Positions 1-6,083 of a stretch of DNA of 14,668 bases are shown here, in pieces. The stretch comes from Clostridiaceae bacterium. Its GTDB lineage: Bacteria; Bacillota; Clostridia; Oscillospirales; Acutalibacteraceae. The position numbers and the translations under genes were made by a program. The notes below the pieces were generated by a model. That model was not told the origin of the DNA, made no database searches, and saw nothing but the letters and a program-made list of their open reading frames with translations. The stretch covers positions 1 to 14,668 of the forward strand of contig JAEDGF010000045.1 of assembly GCA_016297645.1 (NCBI GenBank), given 5' to 3'. Within the stretch, counting starts at the first letter, position 1. Every line of letters starts with the position of its first letter.

Positions 1-88
1 ACACAATAATCACCGTACGGCGGAGATGAGCTGTTTCGGCTTCGCAAAATGGGAAATGGGCGAAATGCAATTTTACAGTTTTTTCCGA

Positions 89-117
89 GAATAATTTGTT
101 TCCGAGCGTACAGACTA
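89..117 (+). promoter_or_regulatory. Candidate sigma-G promoter, repeat unit 1
   Basis: GAATA at 89-93 and CAGACTA at 111-117 are separated by 17 bases. They resemble the forespore sigma-G elements (GHATR and CATNNTA; one mismatch at the third base of the -10). Genes for alpha/beta spore proteins are classically sigma-G dependent, so this type of promoter is expected here. The assignment rests on short motifs and is tentative. Confidence 0.35.
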
Positions 118-198
118 AACAGTGTACGGCGGAAATGGCGATATTGTTGAGAACAGACCTGAATGTGTACGAAGTACATCATTTACAGTTTTTTCCGA

Positions 199-227
199 CA
201 ATATTACATTTTCATTCGTACACAATA
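199..227 (+). promoter_or_regulatory. Candidate sigma-G promoter, repeat unit 2 (proximal)
   Basis: CAATA at 199-203 and CACAATA at 221-227, spaced 17 bases apart, occupy exactly the same place in the second repeat unit as the candidate at 89-117. Each element has one mismatch to the sigma-G consensus. Transcription would begin near 234, giving a leader of about 40 bases before the start codon at 277. Confidence 0.35.
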
Positions 228-276
228 ATGGTTGCAAGATAAATTGCAAAACCGCACAGAAATGGAGTGTAACAAA

Positions 277-474
277 ATGGCTAAGAAGGGTAATTCCAAC
301 CTTGTCCCCGAAGCAAGAGATGCTCTCGACAAGTTCAAGATGGAAGCTGCCGGTGAGGTTGGCGTAAATCTTAAACAGGGCTACAACGGCGATCTTACTT
401 CCCGTCAGGCTGGTTCTGTCGGCGGTCAGATGGTCAAGAAAATGATCAAGGCTTACGAAGACGGTATGAAATAA
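277..474 (+). CDS. Alpha/beta-type small acid-soluble spore protein (SASP)
   Basis: This 65-residue protein belongs to the alpha/beta SASP family. These proteins coat DNA in the dormant spore, shift it towards an A-like form and protect it from UV and chemical damage; the germination protease GPR degrades them during outgrowth. The family signature NGDLTSRQAGSVGGQMVKK is present near residues 37-55, preceded by the N-terminal helix with PEARDALDKFKMEAA (about 11-25). The GEVG at 26-29 sits where GPR usually cuts. Length is typical. An in-frame ATG exists at 232, but I chose 277 because GGAGTG at 264-269 is a well-placed ribosome binding site and the protein then starts in the usual MAKK style. 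It is monocistronic. No strong terminator follows directly; the first good one on this strand is at 678-725. It shows the organism can sporulate. Confidence 0.95.
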   Translation: MAKKGNSNLVPEARDALDKFKMEAAGEVGVNLKQGYNGDLTSRQAGSVGGQMVKKMIKAYEDGMK

Positions 475-540
475 CATCTTTTCGCAAACGGCTCTGCTTT
501 TTAACGGACGGCTGTAACGGCTTGTGAACCGCACACGGTT

Positions 541-571
541 CAATAAAAGCCCGCCGTCAAAAACGGCAGGC
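541..571 (-). terminator. Possible intrinsic terminator on the minus strand
   Basis: An imperfect 9-bp stem (549-557 with 563-571, one C/A mismatch, five-base loop) is followed on the minus strand by TTTTATTG. The stem is rich in G and C, but the T tract is interrupted. No convincing minus-strand gene runs into it, so it may serve a small RNA or be a relic. Confidence 0.45.
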
Positions 572-677
572 ATAACGGTGCAGGCTTGTTCCGGCACAGC
601 GAAAAAATGATATTTTTGATTTGCTTCTTTTCAAGAGTGAAACGAATTGTTTTTTCTCCTTGATCGGATAGACGGGA

Positions 678-725
678 GGCGTTCTCCGAATGCTCAGGCA
701 GACGGAAAACGCCTTTCGTTTTTTG
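678..725 (+). terminator. Strong intrinsic terminator on the plus strand
   Basis: GGCGTT-C-TCCG at 678-688 pairs with CGGA-A-AACGCC at 703-713, giving ten base pairs with one internal mismatch and a 14-base loop. The tail TTTCGTTTTTTG (714-725) follows. It could end the spore-protein transcript, leaving a 200-base 3' region, or a separate small RNA starting after 475. Confidence 0.7.
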
Positions 726-743
726 TTGTACAAACGGCGCGTG
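717..743. repeat. 27-bp imperfect direct repeat, copy 1 (partner 895-921)
   Basis: This copy and positions 895-921 agree at 23 of 27 bases; the shared core reads TGTAC(A/G)AACGGCG. Copy 1 overlaps the T tract of the terminator at 678-725. A shorter related string, GTACGGCGG, also occurs at 15-23 and 124-132. Confidence 0.55.
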
Positions 744-817
744 CGGCAAAAACGGCCGCCGAAAAAACGCCTTCGCCACCGCAAACACGGCAGCCTGCTG
801 CTGAAAATCCCGAACAT

Positions 818-839
818 AAAAAAAGACCGCTTTTGCGGT
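818..839 (-). terminator. Probable intrinsic terminator on the minus strand
   Basis: ACCGC (826-830) and GCGGT (835-839) form a perfect five-base-pair stem with a four-base loop. On the minus strand this is followed by C and seven T residues (824-818). The T tract is excellent and the stem short but all G-C or A-T matched. No protein gene reads into it from the right on this strand, so it implies an unseen minus-strand transcript or a relic. Confidence 0.5.
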
Positions 840-894
840 GCGTCAGCTCTGCGGACTGACTGAAAACAATGCTCCGTATGCGGCAAAATTCTCC

Positions 895-921
895 CGTTTT
901 TCGGTGTACGAACGGCGGGTG
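895..921. repeat. 27-bp imperfect direct repeat, copy 2 (partner 717-743)
   Basis: Copy 2 of the repeat at 717-743, with differences at four positions. It ends two bases before the -35 element of the promoter at 924-952, so it is in a place where a regulator could bind. Confidence 0.55.
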
Positions 922-923
922 TG

Positions 924-952
924 TTGACACATTGCAAAAAGAGCGATACAAT
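924..952 (+). promoter_or_regulatory. Near-consensus sigma-A promoter
   Basis: TTGACA at 924-929 is a perfect -35 element. After a 17-base spacer, TACAAT at 947-952 matches five of six -10 positions. Transcription should start near 958-960, about 148 bases before the radical SAM gene at 1107. It is the best housekeeping promoter in the window. Confidence 0.85.
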
Positions 953-957
953 ACCCG

Positions 958-1075
958 TAAGAAATTATGGGGATGAAAATAGTGCGCAGGCACGGCGTTT
1001 AAGGCTCGGGTGAACTGCCGCGAACATCTTTTTCTATCCCACCACATAAGAGAATGCAAAAACGGTTTTTTGCAG
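958..1075 (+). promoter_or_regulatory. Structured 5' leader RNA of the radical SAM genes, class unknown
   Basis: The transcript from the promoter at 924-952 can fold into one long arm. GGGAT (970-974) plus GAAAA (975-979) pairs with TTTTC (1030-1034) and ATCCC (1036-1040). Inside it, CGC-a-GGCA (985-992) pairs with TGCCGCG (1016-1022), and GTTTA (997-1001) pairs with TGAAC (1011-1015) around a nine-base loop. A second A/T-rich hairpin lies at about 1055-1073 (TGCAAAAA with TTTTTGCA). I compared it by eye with common riboswitches, T-box, SRP RNA and 6S RNA and recognised none. It may be a cis-regulatory leader or a small RNA; the fold was made by hand and is unproven. Confidence 0.5.
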
Positions 1076-1106
1076 TCGCGTAATAAGAATCGGACGGGGC
1101 GGTTAT

Positions 1107-1985
1107 ATGGCAAATTGCAGTATTTGTCCGCGCAAATGCGGAGTTGACAGAGATATAAAAAAAGGCTTCTGCGGCGTGGGTTCGACCCTTAAAGCGGCGC
1201 GTGCGGGTCTGCATTTTTGGGAGGAGCCGTGCATTTGCTCCTCGGGAGGAGCAGGCGCGGTATTTTTCAGCGGCTGCAACCTTCGCTGCATATATTGCCA
1301 AAATGAGAAGATAAGCCGCGGCTGCGCAGGCAAGGAGATAACCGTCAGCCGCCTGCGCGAGATTTTTGACGAGCTGATATGGCAGGGCGCGGATGTCATC
1401 GACCTCGTAACACCCACGCACTACACCGACATTATTATCCGGGCGCTGAGTGAGGAAAAGCTGCCGGTGCCGGTGGTTTGGAATTCGAGCGCCTACGAGG
1501 AACCGGAAACGCTCAAAAGGCTGGAAGGGCTGGTGGACATCTATCTGCCCGACTACAAGTATTCCGACCCGTCACTCGCCGCGAAGCTCTCGGGCGCGGC
1601 GGACTACCCCGAAAAAGCGCGTGAAGCGATAAAAGAGATGTACCGTCAGACGGGTGATTTTACTCTCGACAAAGACGGCATGATGCTCGGCGGCGTTATA
1701 ATCCGCCACCTTGTGCTGCCCGGTTTTGTTGAAAACACGCTCGGCTGCCTTGACGACATAACGGAGATGTTCTCCGGCGAAAATGTCATGATAAGCCTGA
1801 TGAGCCAGTACACGCCGCCCGAAAAAGCGCTCCCCGTACCGTCGCTCAACCGCAGACTGACAAACGAAGAATACGAAAAAGCAATCGGGTATTTATACCT
1901 TTTGGGCTGGGAAAACGGCTTTGTCCAGGAGCTTTCAAGCGCCGAAAGCGAGTTCACGCCTGACTTTGACTGCTCGGGGGTGTAA
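1107..1985 (+). CDS. Radical SAM protein, COG1313 (PflA/PflX-like)
   Basis: A 292-residue radical SAM enzyme. The CxxxCxxC motif for the catalytic [4Fe-4S] cluster is C57-N-L-R-C61-I-Y-C64, followed by QN as in the PflA-like and AmmeMemoRadiSam-like groups. An N-terminal cysteine set, C4, C7, C11 and C22, probably binds a second metal site. The family (COG1313) is usually annotated as a putative pyruvate formate-lyase activating enzyme, but its true substrate is not established, and no glycyl radical enzyme gene lies nearby. Length and domain order are normal and the protein should be cytoplasmic. The start at 1107 follows GGACGGGGCGG (1092-1102), though the spacing is short. It is transcribed from the promoter at 924-952 through a structured leader and runs into the next radical SAM gene after a single base. 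Confidence 0.88.
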   Translation: MANCSICPRKCGVDRDIKKGFCGVGSTLKAARAGLHFWEEPCICSSGGAGAVFFSGCNLRCIYCQNEKISRGCAGKEITVSRLREIFDELIWQGADVIDLVTPTHYTDIIIRALSEEKLPVPVVWNSSAYEEPETLKRLEGLVDIYLPDYKYSDPSLAAKLSGAADYPEKAREAIKEMYRQTGDFTLDKDGMMLGGVIIRHLVLPGFVENTLGCLDDITEMFSGENVMISLMSQYTPPEKALPVPSLNRRLTNEEYEKAIGYLYLLGWENGFVQELSSAESEFTPDFDCSGV

Positions 1986-1986
1986 A

Positions 1987-2877
1987 ATGCTTACAGTAAA
2001 CGAATACTGCCGCAGGCAATTCGGCAAAAAGCTCTACAAGCTCTCGCTCGACGGCGGTTTTACCTGTCCGAACCGTGACGGGACGCTCGGCACGGGCGGC
2101 TGCATATTCTGTTCGCGCGGCGGCTCGGGCGAATTTGCCGAGGGCGGCGGCAACTTGAACGAGCAAATCGAACGCGCGAAAAAGCGCGTTGAGAAAAAGA
2201 ACAAAAACGGCGGATACATCGCGTATTTTCAGAGCTTTACGAATACATACGCACCGACCGACGTACTGCGCGAAAGGTTTCTGCCCGTCATAAAGCGTCC
2301 GGATATTGATGTCCTTTCGATAGCCACGCGCCCCGACTGCCTTCCGGATGAAACGCTCCGTCTTTTAGAAGAACTGAACCGTATAAAGCCCGTATGGGTG
2401 GAGCTTGGTTTTCAGACTGCGAAGCCCGAAAGCGTACGGTTCATACGGCGCGGCTACGAAAACGAGGTGTTCCGCAGTGCCGTGAAAAAGCTGACCTCGC
2501 ACGGAATATATGTCATATCGCACATGATAATAGGTCTGCCGGGCGAAACGGTCGAGGATATGCGGAAAACGCTCACTTATATGCTCGAAAGCGGCGTAAA
2601 CGGGGTAAAGCTGCAACTGCTCCATGTTCTGACGGACTCCGACCTGTACGGCGAGTGGGAGCGTGGCTCGTTCGCAACGCTCACAATGCAGGAGTATATT
2701 GACATTCTTGCTCTTCTTCTGCCGCTCATTCCGGACAATGTGGCAGTCCACAGACTCACCGGTGACGGCGACAAACGGACTCTTGCCGCACCGCTTTGGA
2801 GCGCCGACAAAAAACGCGTGCTGAACGCCGTTAACGCAATGCTGCGGGAAAAGGGCTTTTTGAAAAGCCTGCAATAA
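1987..2877 (+). CDS. TIGR01212-family radical SAM protein (YtqA/YhcC-like)
   Basis: A 296-residue protein of the TIGR01212 family, an Elp3-like radical SAM group. Cluster cysteines are C27, C39 and C42 in the pattern C-P-N-R-D-G...G-G-C-I-F-C, the long-spaced form typical of this family. Other conserved stretches are AYFQSFTNTYAP, SIATRPDCL, VELGFQT and HMIIGLPGET. The reaction is not firmly known to me; a role in tRNA modification has been suggested for relatives, so I leave it open. A longer frame opens at 1921, but 1987 is preferred because it gives the family's N-terminus (LTVNEYCRRQFGKKLYKLSL) and the G-rich stretch 1976-1982 precedes it. It starts one base after the previous gene ends, so translation is probably coupled. 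In Bacilli the neighbour is usually the methyltransferase ytqB, which is absent here. Confidence 0.9.
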   Translation: MLTVNEYCRRQFGKKLYKLSLDGGFTCPNRDGTLGTGGCIFCSRGGSGEFAEGGGNLNEQIERAKKRVEKKNKNGGYIAYFQSFTNTYAPTDVLRERFLPVIKRPDIDVLSIATRPDCLPDETLRLLEELNRIKPVWVELGFQTAKPESVRFIRRGYENEVFRSAVKKLTSHGIYVISHMIIGLPGETVEDMRKTLTYMLESGVNGVKLQLLHVLTDSDLYGEWERGSFATLTMQEYIDILALLLPLIPDNVAVHRLTGDGDKRTLAAPLWSADKKRVLNAVNAMLREKGFLKSLQ

Positions 2878-2924
2878 ACAGCAACAGCAATACAAAACGG
2901 AATGCCGATATATCAAAACGGATA

Positions 2925-2954
2925 TAAAAAAACGGCTCCGTATACGGGAACCGT
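2925..2954 (-). terminator. Intrinsic terminator of the recA-to-ylmH operon
   Basis: The arm 2932-2954 folds as ACGG/CCGT, a mismatch, then TCC/GGA and an inner GT/AC pairing around a small loop. On the minus strand it is followed by seven T residues from 2931 downward. It lies 15 bases after the ylmH stop codon. The plus-strand gene ending at 2877 also meets this hairpin, but in that direction the tail is A-rich, so it should work mainly on the minus strand. Confidence 0.75.
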
Positions 2955-2968
2955 AAAAAACGATCGGG

Positions 2969-3709
2969 TCAAACATACATTTCAAGCTCCGTTACAAAAC
3001 GGTGCTTTTTTGTTTCTGCCGAAACGCCGCGGTAAACAAAGCGCCCTTTTCCGCGTACCGAAACAATATCCCCTGTTTTCGGACGGGCGGACGGAGAGAG
3101 TATCTGTCTGCCGTTTATAAAAATCCTGCCGCCCTCAAACAGCTCGCCGGACACGGTGCGTGAGAGATTATAGGCGGCTGCGACAATGCAGTCGAGCCGG
3201 TCGGACGCGCAGATAACCGTTTTCGGCTCGGTCTTATAGAGCGGTTCGTTTTCGTCAAACTCCGTCACGGCGCATTTTATATCGGTATGCCGTATCCTTT
3301 TAAGCTCCGTGCAGATGTATTCCGCCTTGTCGCTGACCGTAAACAAAAACGCACGGTCGCCCGAAACGGCAATATCGCCTATCTGAGAACGGACAAGCCC
3401 GAGCGACATCACTGCGCCGAGAATATCACGGTGGGTAAGCTCCTCCGCAAAGCGCTTGTTGAGCGGAGAGAGCTTGATGCAGACGATGGGGAACGGCTCT
3501 TCGTACCCGAATTCGTCACTGCTGCCGAAGCGCGCCATGACGCGTTCGCAGCCCGGCGTGCCGCCGAAAAACGAAACGGGGCAAAGCTCTTTTTCCATTG
3601 CAATAACGGCGGAACGCTCATCGAGCGTCAGAAACTGCGAAAAGACGAAAACCGAACGCCGTTCGCTCCGCTCGGAAAGATCGCGTATGTGTTCGGGGAA
3701 GCAGTCCAT
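2969..3709 (-). CDS. ylmH: YlmH-like S4-domain RNA-binding protein
   Basis: A 246-residue YlmH-family protein. The central block LTHRDILGAVMSLGLVRSQ (about 91-109) followed by IGDI is diagnostic. The C-terminal S4 RNA-binding domain runs from about 169 to 228 (RLDCIVAAAYNLSR...GRIFINGRQ...GDIVSVRGKGRF). In Bacillus the protein binds 50S subunits and can act in ribosome-associated quality control; in other bacteria it was linked to cell division genes. The longest frame begins at 3724 and would overlap the upstream gene. I chose the ATG at 3709 because GGGAG (3722-3718) is placed correctly for it. It is the last gene before the terminator at 2925-2954. The usual neighbours (sepF, yggT family, divIVA) are missing, so the gene has been relocated relative to Bacillus. 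Confidence 0.88.
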   Translation of the reverse strand: MDCFPEHIRDLSERSERRSVFVFSQFLTLDERSAVIAMEKELCPVSFFGGTPGCERVMARFGSSDEFGYEEPFPIVCIKLSPLNKRFAEELTHRDILGAVMSLGLVRSQIGDIAVSGDRAFLFTVSDKAEYICTELKRIRHTDIKCAVTEFDENEPLYKTEPKTVICASDRLDCIVAAAYNLSRTVSGELFEGGRIFINGRQILSPSARPKTGDIVSVRGKGRFVYRGVSAETKKHRFVTELEMYV

Positions 3710-3711
3710 GT

Positions 3712-5232
3712 CTATATCTCCCAACGGTTTATCGAGCCGAAAATATTATCCTCGGTGACTTCAACTGTGCCGCCTATCCTGCGCGAATAACAAAACTGTC
3801 CGTTGCGGAAGCACAGCGGAATGAACGGTACGCTTTCGTTGAAGGCGCGGATAAACGAATCAAGGCTCTCGGCACCCGAGGCGTAGTCGAAATACTTCGT
3901 ACGCACGGCGGCTTCGGGCGAAATACCGAAGGAAACCGCGCCGTTTTCCTCAAAAAAGCAGCTGAGATCCATGTTTTTCGTGAGCTTGACTTCGCCTAAA
4001 TACAAATCGTATTCACCGGCGGCAAGTGCGGCTTCATACTCTTTTTTTTCGAGCTTTGAAGCGGTAAGCTCGATATTGGCAGCCTTGAATTTTTCGACAA
4101 GAAGCTGTGCAGTGTTCCTCGTGAACGAGTTCGTGTCCGTGTAAATAAGGCGAAGCGACAGCTTGTTGCCGTCCTTGCCGTAGCCGAGCGTTTTCATTAG
4201 AGCATTGGCGGCTGTATCCCCGCTGCCCGCCGCAGAATAAATCTGCTCCTTTGAGTTAACTATCTCCGTCCACGCGGTGTTGAGCGGCAGCTCGGTTATA
4301 CGCGCGTGGCTCATAAAGGCGTTTTCGACTATCTGCTGTCTGTCGCAGAGCAGCGAAAGCGCTTTTCGCATATCGGCTGTGTTGAGCGGGAACTCCGCGG
4401 AATTTACACCTATGAAAACAAGGTCGTTCAGGTACACCTCGTTGACGCTCGAATAAGTCCTTTTGGCAGAGCCCTCCGACAAATCCGTGTAAAAACAGTC
4501 GATCGAGCCGATGTCCAAAAGGTGCATAAGCGACTCGGACGCGGTGACATCGTAAAGGCGGACAGTCCCTATTTCCGGTATCTCGCCGCCGTAACGCAGG
4601 TTGCAGACAAGATTCGTGCGCAGCTCGCCCTTCTGGAAGGAATACATTCCCGCGCCCACCGGCAGAGAATCGTTTGAATCTGCCGTTCCGCGTTTTGCAA
4701 CCGGGAAAGTGAGAATATTAAGTACATTTACATCCGCGCGAACGAGCGTAAACGAAACGGTGCGGCGGTCGGTGACACTGCACGACTCTGTGTTTTTCAG
4801 CGACTCCGTGTACGCAAACGACTTTTTCGCAAGCTCAAACGAATACGCGACATCATCGGAGGTAAGCTCGGTGCCGTCCGAAAAATATATACCGTCCGAC
4901 AGTGTGACCGTGACGGTCTTGTCCTGTACCGACTGCGTTTTTGCAAGATCGGGCACAGCCGTGAAGCCTGCGTCCGTCACATAAAGGCTGCGGAAAACAA
5001 GCGAAGTAAGGGCGGAGTTGAGCAGCGATTTCGTCGTGAACGGGTTGAGCGAGTCGAGGGATGTATAAGGCACGGTGAGAACGCCTGCCGGAACGGTGCG
5101 TTCGGTAGGCTGAACTTCCTTTACCTGTGTTGTCGGCTGTTCGCCCGTGGGTACGGAACACGCCGACAGGAATGTGAACACCAAAAAGAGCAGAACGGAA
5201 ACGGCTCTTTTTACTTTTTTAACTGATTTCAT
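3712..5232 (-). CDS. Extracellular solute-binding lipoprotein, family 5 (oligopeptide/dipeptide type)
   Basis: A 506-residue protein of the SBP_bac_5 family (OppA/DppA type). The N-terminus has a Lys/Arg-rich start, a hydrophobic segment (about 11-24) and the lipobox LSAC, so C25 should become the lipidated first residue of a membrane-anchored protein outside the cell. Typical family stretches follow: SLNPFTT, VTLSDGIYFSDGTELTSDD, then the large C-terminal lobe. Such proteins deliver peptides, nickel or other ligands to ABC permeases, but no permease or ATPase gene lies in the window. It overlaps the end of ymdB by 14 bases and ends two bases before ylmH, so it is locked into this operon. The Shine-Dalgarno signal is weak (GAAAG just before ATG), consistent with translational coupling. 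Ligand unknown; it may partner with a distant transporter or act as a sensor. Confidence 0.88.
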   Translation of the reverse strand: MKSVKKVKRAVSVLLFLVFTFLSACSVPTGEQPTTQVKEVQPTERTVPAGVLTVPYTSLDSLNPFTTKSLLNSALTSLVFRSLYVTDAGFTAVPDLAKTQSVQDKTVTVTLSDGIYFSDGTELTSDDVAYSFELAKKSFAYTESLKNTESCSVTDRRTVSFTLVRADVNVLNILTFPVAKRGTADSNDSLPVGAGMYSFQKGELRTNLVCNLRYGGEIPEIGTVRLYDVTASESLMHLLDIGSIDCFYTDLSEGSAKRTYSSVNEVYLNDLVFIGVNSAEFPLNTADMRKALSLLCDRQQIVENAFMSHARITELPLNTAWTEIVNSKEQIYSAAGSGDTAANALMKTLGYGKDGNKLSLRLIYTDTNSFTRNTAQLLVEKFKAANIELTASKLEKKEYEAALAAGEYDLYLGEVKLTKNMDLSCFFEENGAVSFGISPEAAVRTKYFDYASGAESLDSFIRAFNESVPFIPLCFRNGQFCYSRRIGGTVEVTEDNIFGSINRWEI

Positions 5233-6001
5233 AGCTTTCGATTGAAATTGCCTTTCCGGTTTTTTCGTCTATCTCAATCACGACGCAGCCCATCGAGCAA
5301 GCGCCGCCGGGGTTCGTAAACCTCACCGGAAGTCCGGTGTGCATCTTTTTTATAATTGCCTGCGGCTCTACCCCGAGGACGGATTGAACGGGTCCCGTCA
5401 TGCCTGCATCAGTGAGATACGCCGTCCCGTTCGGGAGTATCTGCGCATCCGCCGTGCGTACATGGGTGTGAGTGCCTATAACTGCACTGACTCTGCCGTC
5501 CGCAAAAAAGCCGAGCGCGCGTTTTTCTCCCGTTGCCTCCGCGTGGAAGTCAACAAGAATGCACTTTATCCCGTCATCTTCCATCTCTTTGATTTTTTCG
5601 TCAAGGCAATCGAAGGGGTTTACCGCCGTGTAATCCATAAACGCCGCGCCCATGAGATTGATAATTCCGAGCTTTTTGCTGCCGCGCGTTAAAACGGCTG
5701 TACCCTTGCCCGGGGCGGTGCGGTGAAGATTAGCGGGACGGATCGCCGCAAAAGAGTTGTTGTCGAGAAACTCGTGAAACTCCTGCCGACGGAGCGTATG
5801 GTTGCCGCCCGTCACGAGATCCGCTCCTGCCGTGAGAATATCATTGCAGGAAAGCGGCGTTATGCCGTTGCCGACCGCGGAATTCTCGCCGTTGACGACA
5901 CAGAAATCTATCGCATTTATTTTTTTGAAATTGGGCAAGAGCTGCATAAGACATTTACAGCCCGAGTCGGAAACGACATCGCCCACAAAAAGAACTCTCA
6001 C
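5219..6001 (-). CDS. ymdB: YmdB-family metallophosphoesterase (TIGR00282)
   Basis: A 260-residue calcineurin-like phosphoesterase of the YmdB family, which in Bacillus hydrolyses 2',3'-cyclic nucleotides and influences biofilm and motility gene expression. The dinuclear metal site is complete: D8 (FVGD), E39 and N40 (VNGEN), N67 with H68 (GGNH), H153 (DFHAEATGEK), H178 and H180 (GTHTHVRTAD). DAGMTGP at 198-204 is also conserved. The open frame extends to 6070, but the real start is the GTG at 6001: GGAGG (6012-6008) lies six bases before it and the protein then begins with the family sequence VRVLFVGD. It lies 82 bases after recX. In Bacillus ymdB follows recA and rny; here rny is absent and recX occupies the place. 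It overlaps the next gene by 14 bases. Confidence 0.93.
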   Translation of the reverse strand: MRVLFVGDVVSDSGCKCLMQLLPNFKKINAIDFCVVNGENSAVGNGITPLSCNDILTAGADLVTGGNHTLRRQEFHEFLDNNSFAAIRPANLHRTAPGKGTAVLTRGSKKLGIINLMGAAFMDYTAVNPFDCLDEKIKEMEDDGIKCILVDFHAEATGEKRALGFFADGRVSAVIGTHTHVRTADAQILPNGTAYLTDAGMTGPVQSVLGVEPQAIIKKMHTGLPVRFTNPGGACSMGCVVIEIDEKTGKAISIESYEIS

Positions 6002-6083
6002 GGGACACCTCCGTTTTATGTATATCAACACGGCAAAAAGCCGATTTCGGTTTAATGTATCAAAAAGCACGGGTCGGCAAAAA

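Larger units (their letters stand above)
1..229. repeat. Imperfect ~110-bp tandem repeat upstream of the spore protein gene
   Basis: Two units of about 109-110 bp, plus the first bases of a third, lie head to tail. Matching anchors are ACACAATAAT at 1-10 and 220-229 (a diverged version at 110-119), GTACGGCGGA at 15-24 and 124-133, and the 17-mer TTTACAGTTTTTTCCGA at 72-88 and 182-198. The middle of each unit (about 30-70 and 140-180) is hardly conserved. Because position 1 already sits at a unit boundary, more copies may lie to the left of the window. I infer an old local duplication of a promoter region rather than a mobile repeat, since the conserved parts coincide with promoter-like elements. 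Confidence 0.75.
475..1106. other. 632-bp intergenic region with terminators on both strands and no credible protein gene
   Basis: Open frames here on either strand lack a suitably placed ribosome binding site, are rich in low-complexity Arg, Pro and Ala translations, and run through hairpins. The region holds small inverted repeats (for example GAACCG 526-531 with CGGTTC 536-541, and GTCAG 842-846 with CTGAC 856-860), a minus-strand terminator at 541-571, a plus-strand terminator at 678-725, a minus-strand terminator at 818-839, a direct repeat at 717-743 and 895-921, a strong promoter at 924-952 and a foldable leader. Terminators facing both ways suggest one or more small RNAs, or the remains of a lost gene. 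Confidence 0.6.

Noticed and set aside
1..229. The tandem repeat considered as a CRISPR array
   Set aside because: The units are 110 bp, with conserved edges and a decayed centre. They lack 25-40 bp repeats with equal spacers, and no cas gene is present.
526..541. GAACCG/CGGTTC inverted repeat considered as a LexA box
   Set aside because: The spacing between GAAC and GTTC is eight bases, whereas the SOS box has four; it is better read as a small hairpin.
647..859. A plus-strand frame of 70 codons
   Set aside because: It starts just before and runs through a strong plus-strand terminator (678-725) and lacks a ribosome binding site.
969..1044. A tRNA-like end (ATCCC-ACCA) in the leader
   Set aside because: There is no TPsiC-type arm, no anticodon arm of the right size and the acceptor pairing is interrupted by a bulge; the CCA is coincidental.
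540..1113. Several minus-strand open frames of 80-140 codons in the 475-1106 gap
   Set aside because: They have no suitably placed ribosome binding site, overlap one another in different frames, run through terminator hairpins and the strong plus-strand promoter, and translate to low-complexity basic sequence without any family resemblance.
2034..2985. Long shadow frames opposite the radical SAM, YmdB, helicase and GH2 genes
   Set aside because: They are antisense or out-of-frame readings of well-recognised genes and have no family features of their own.
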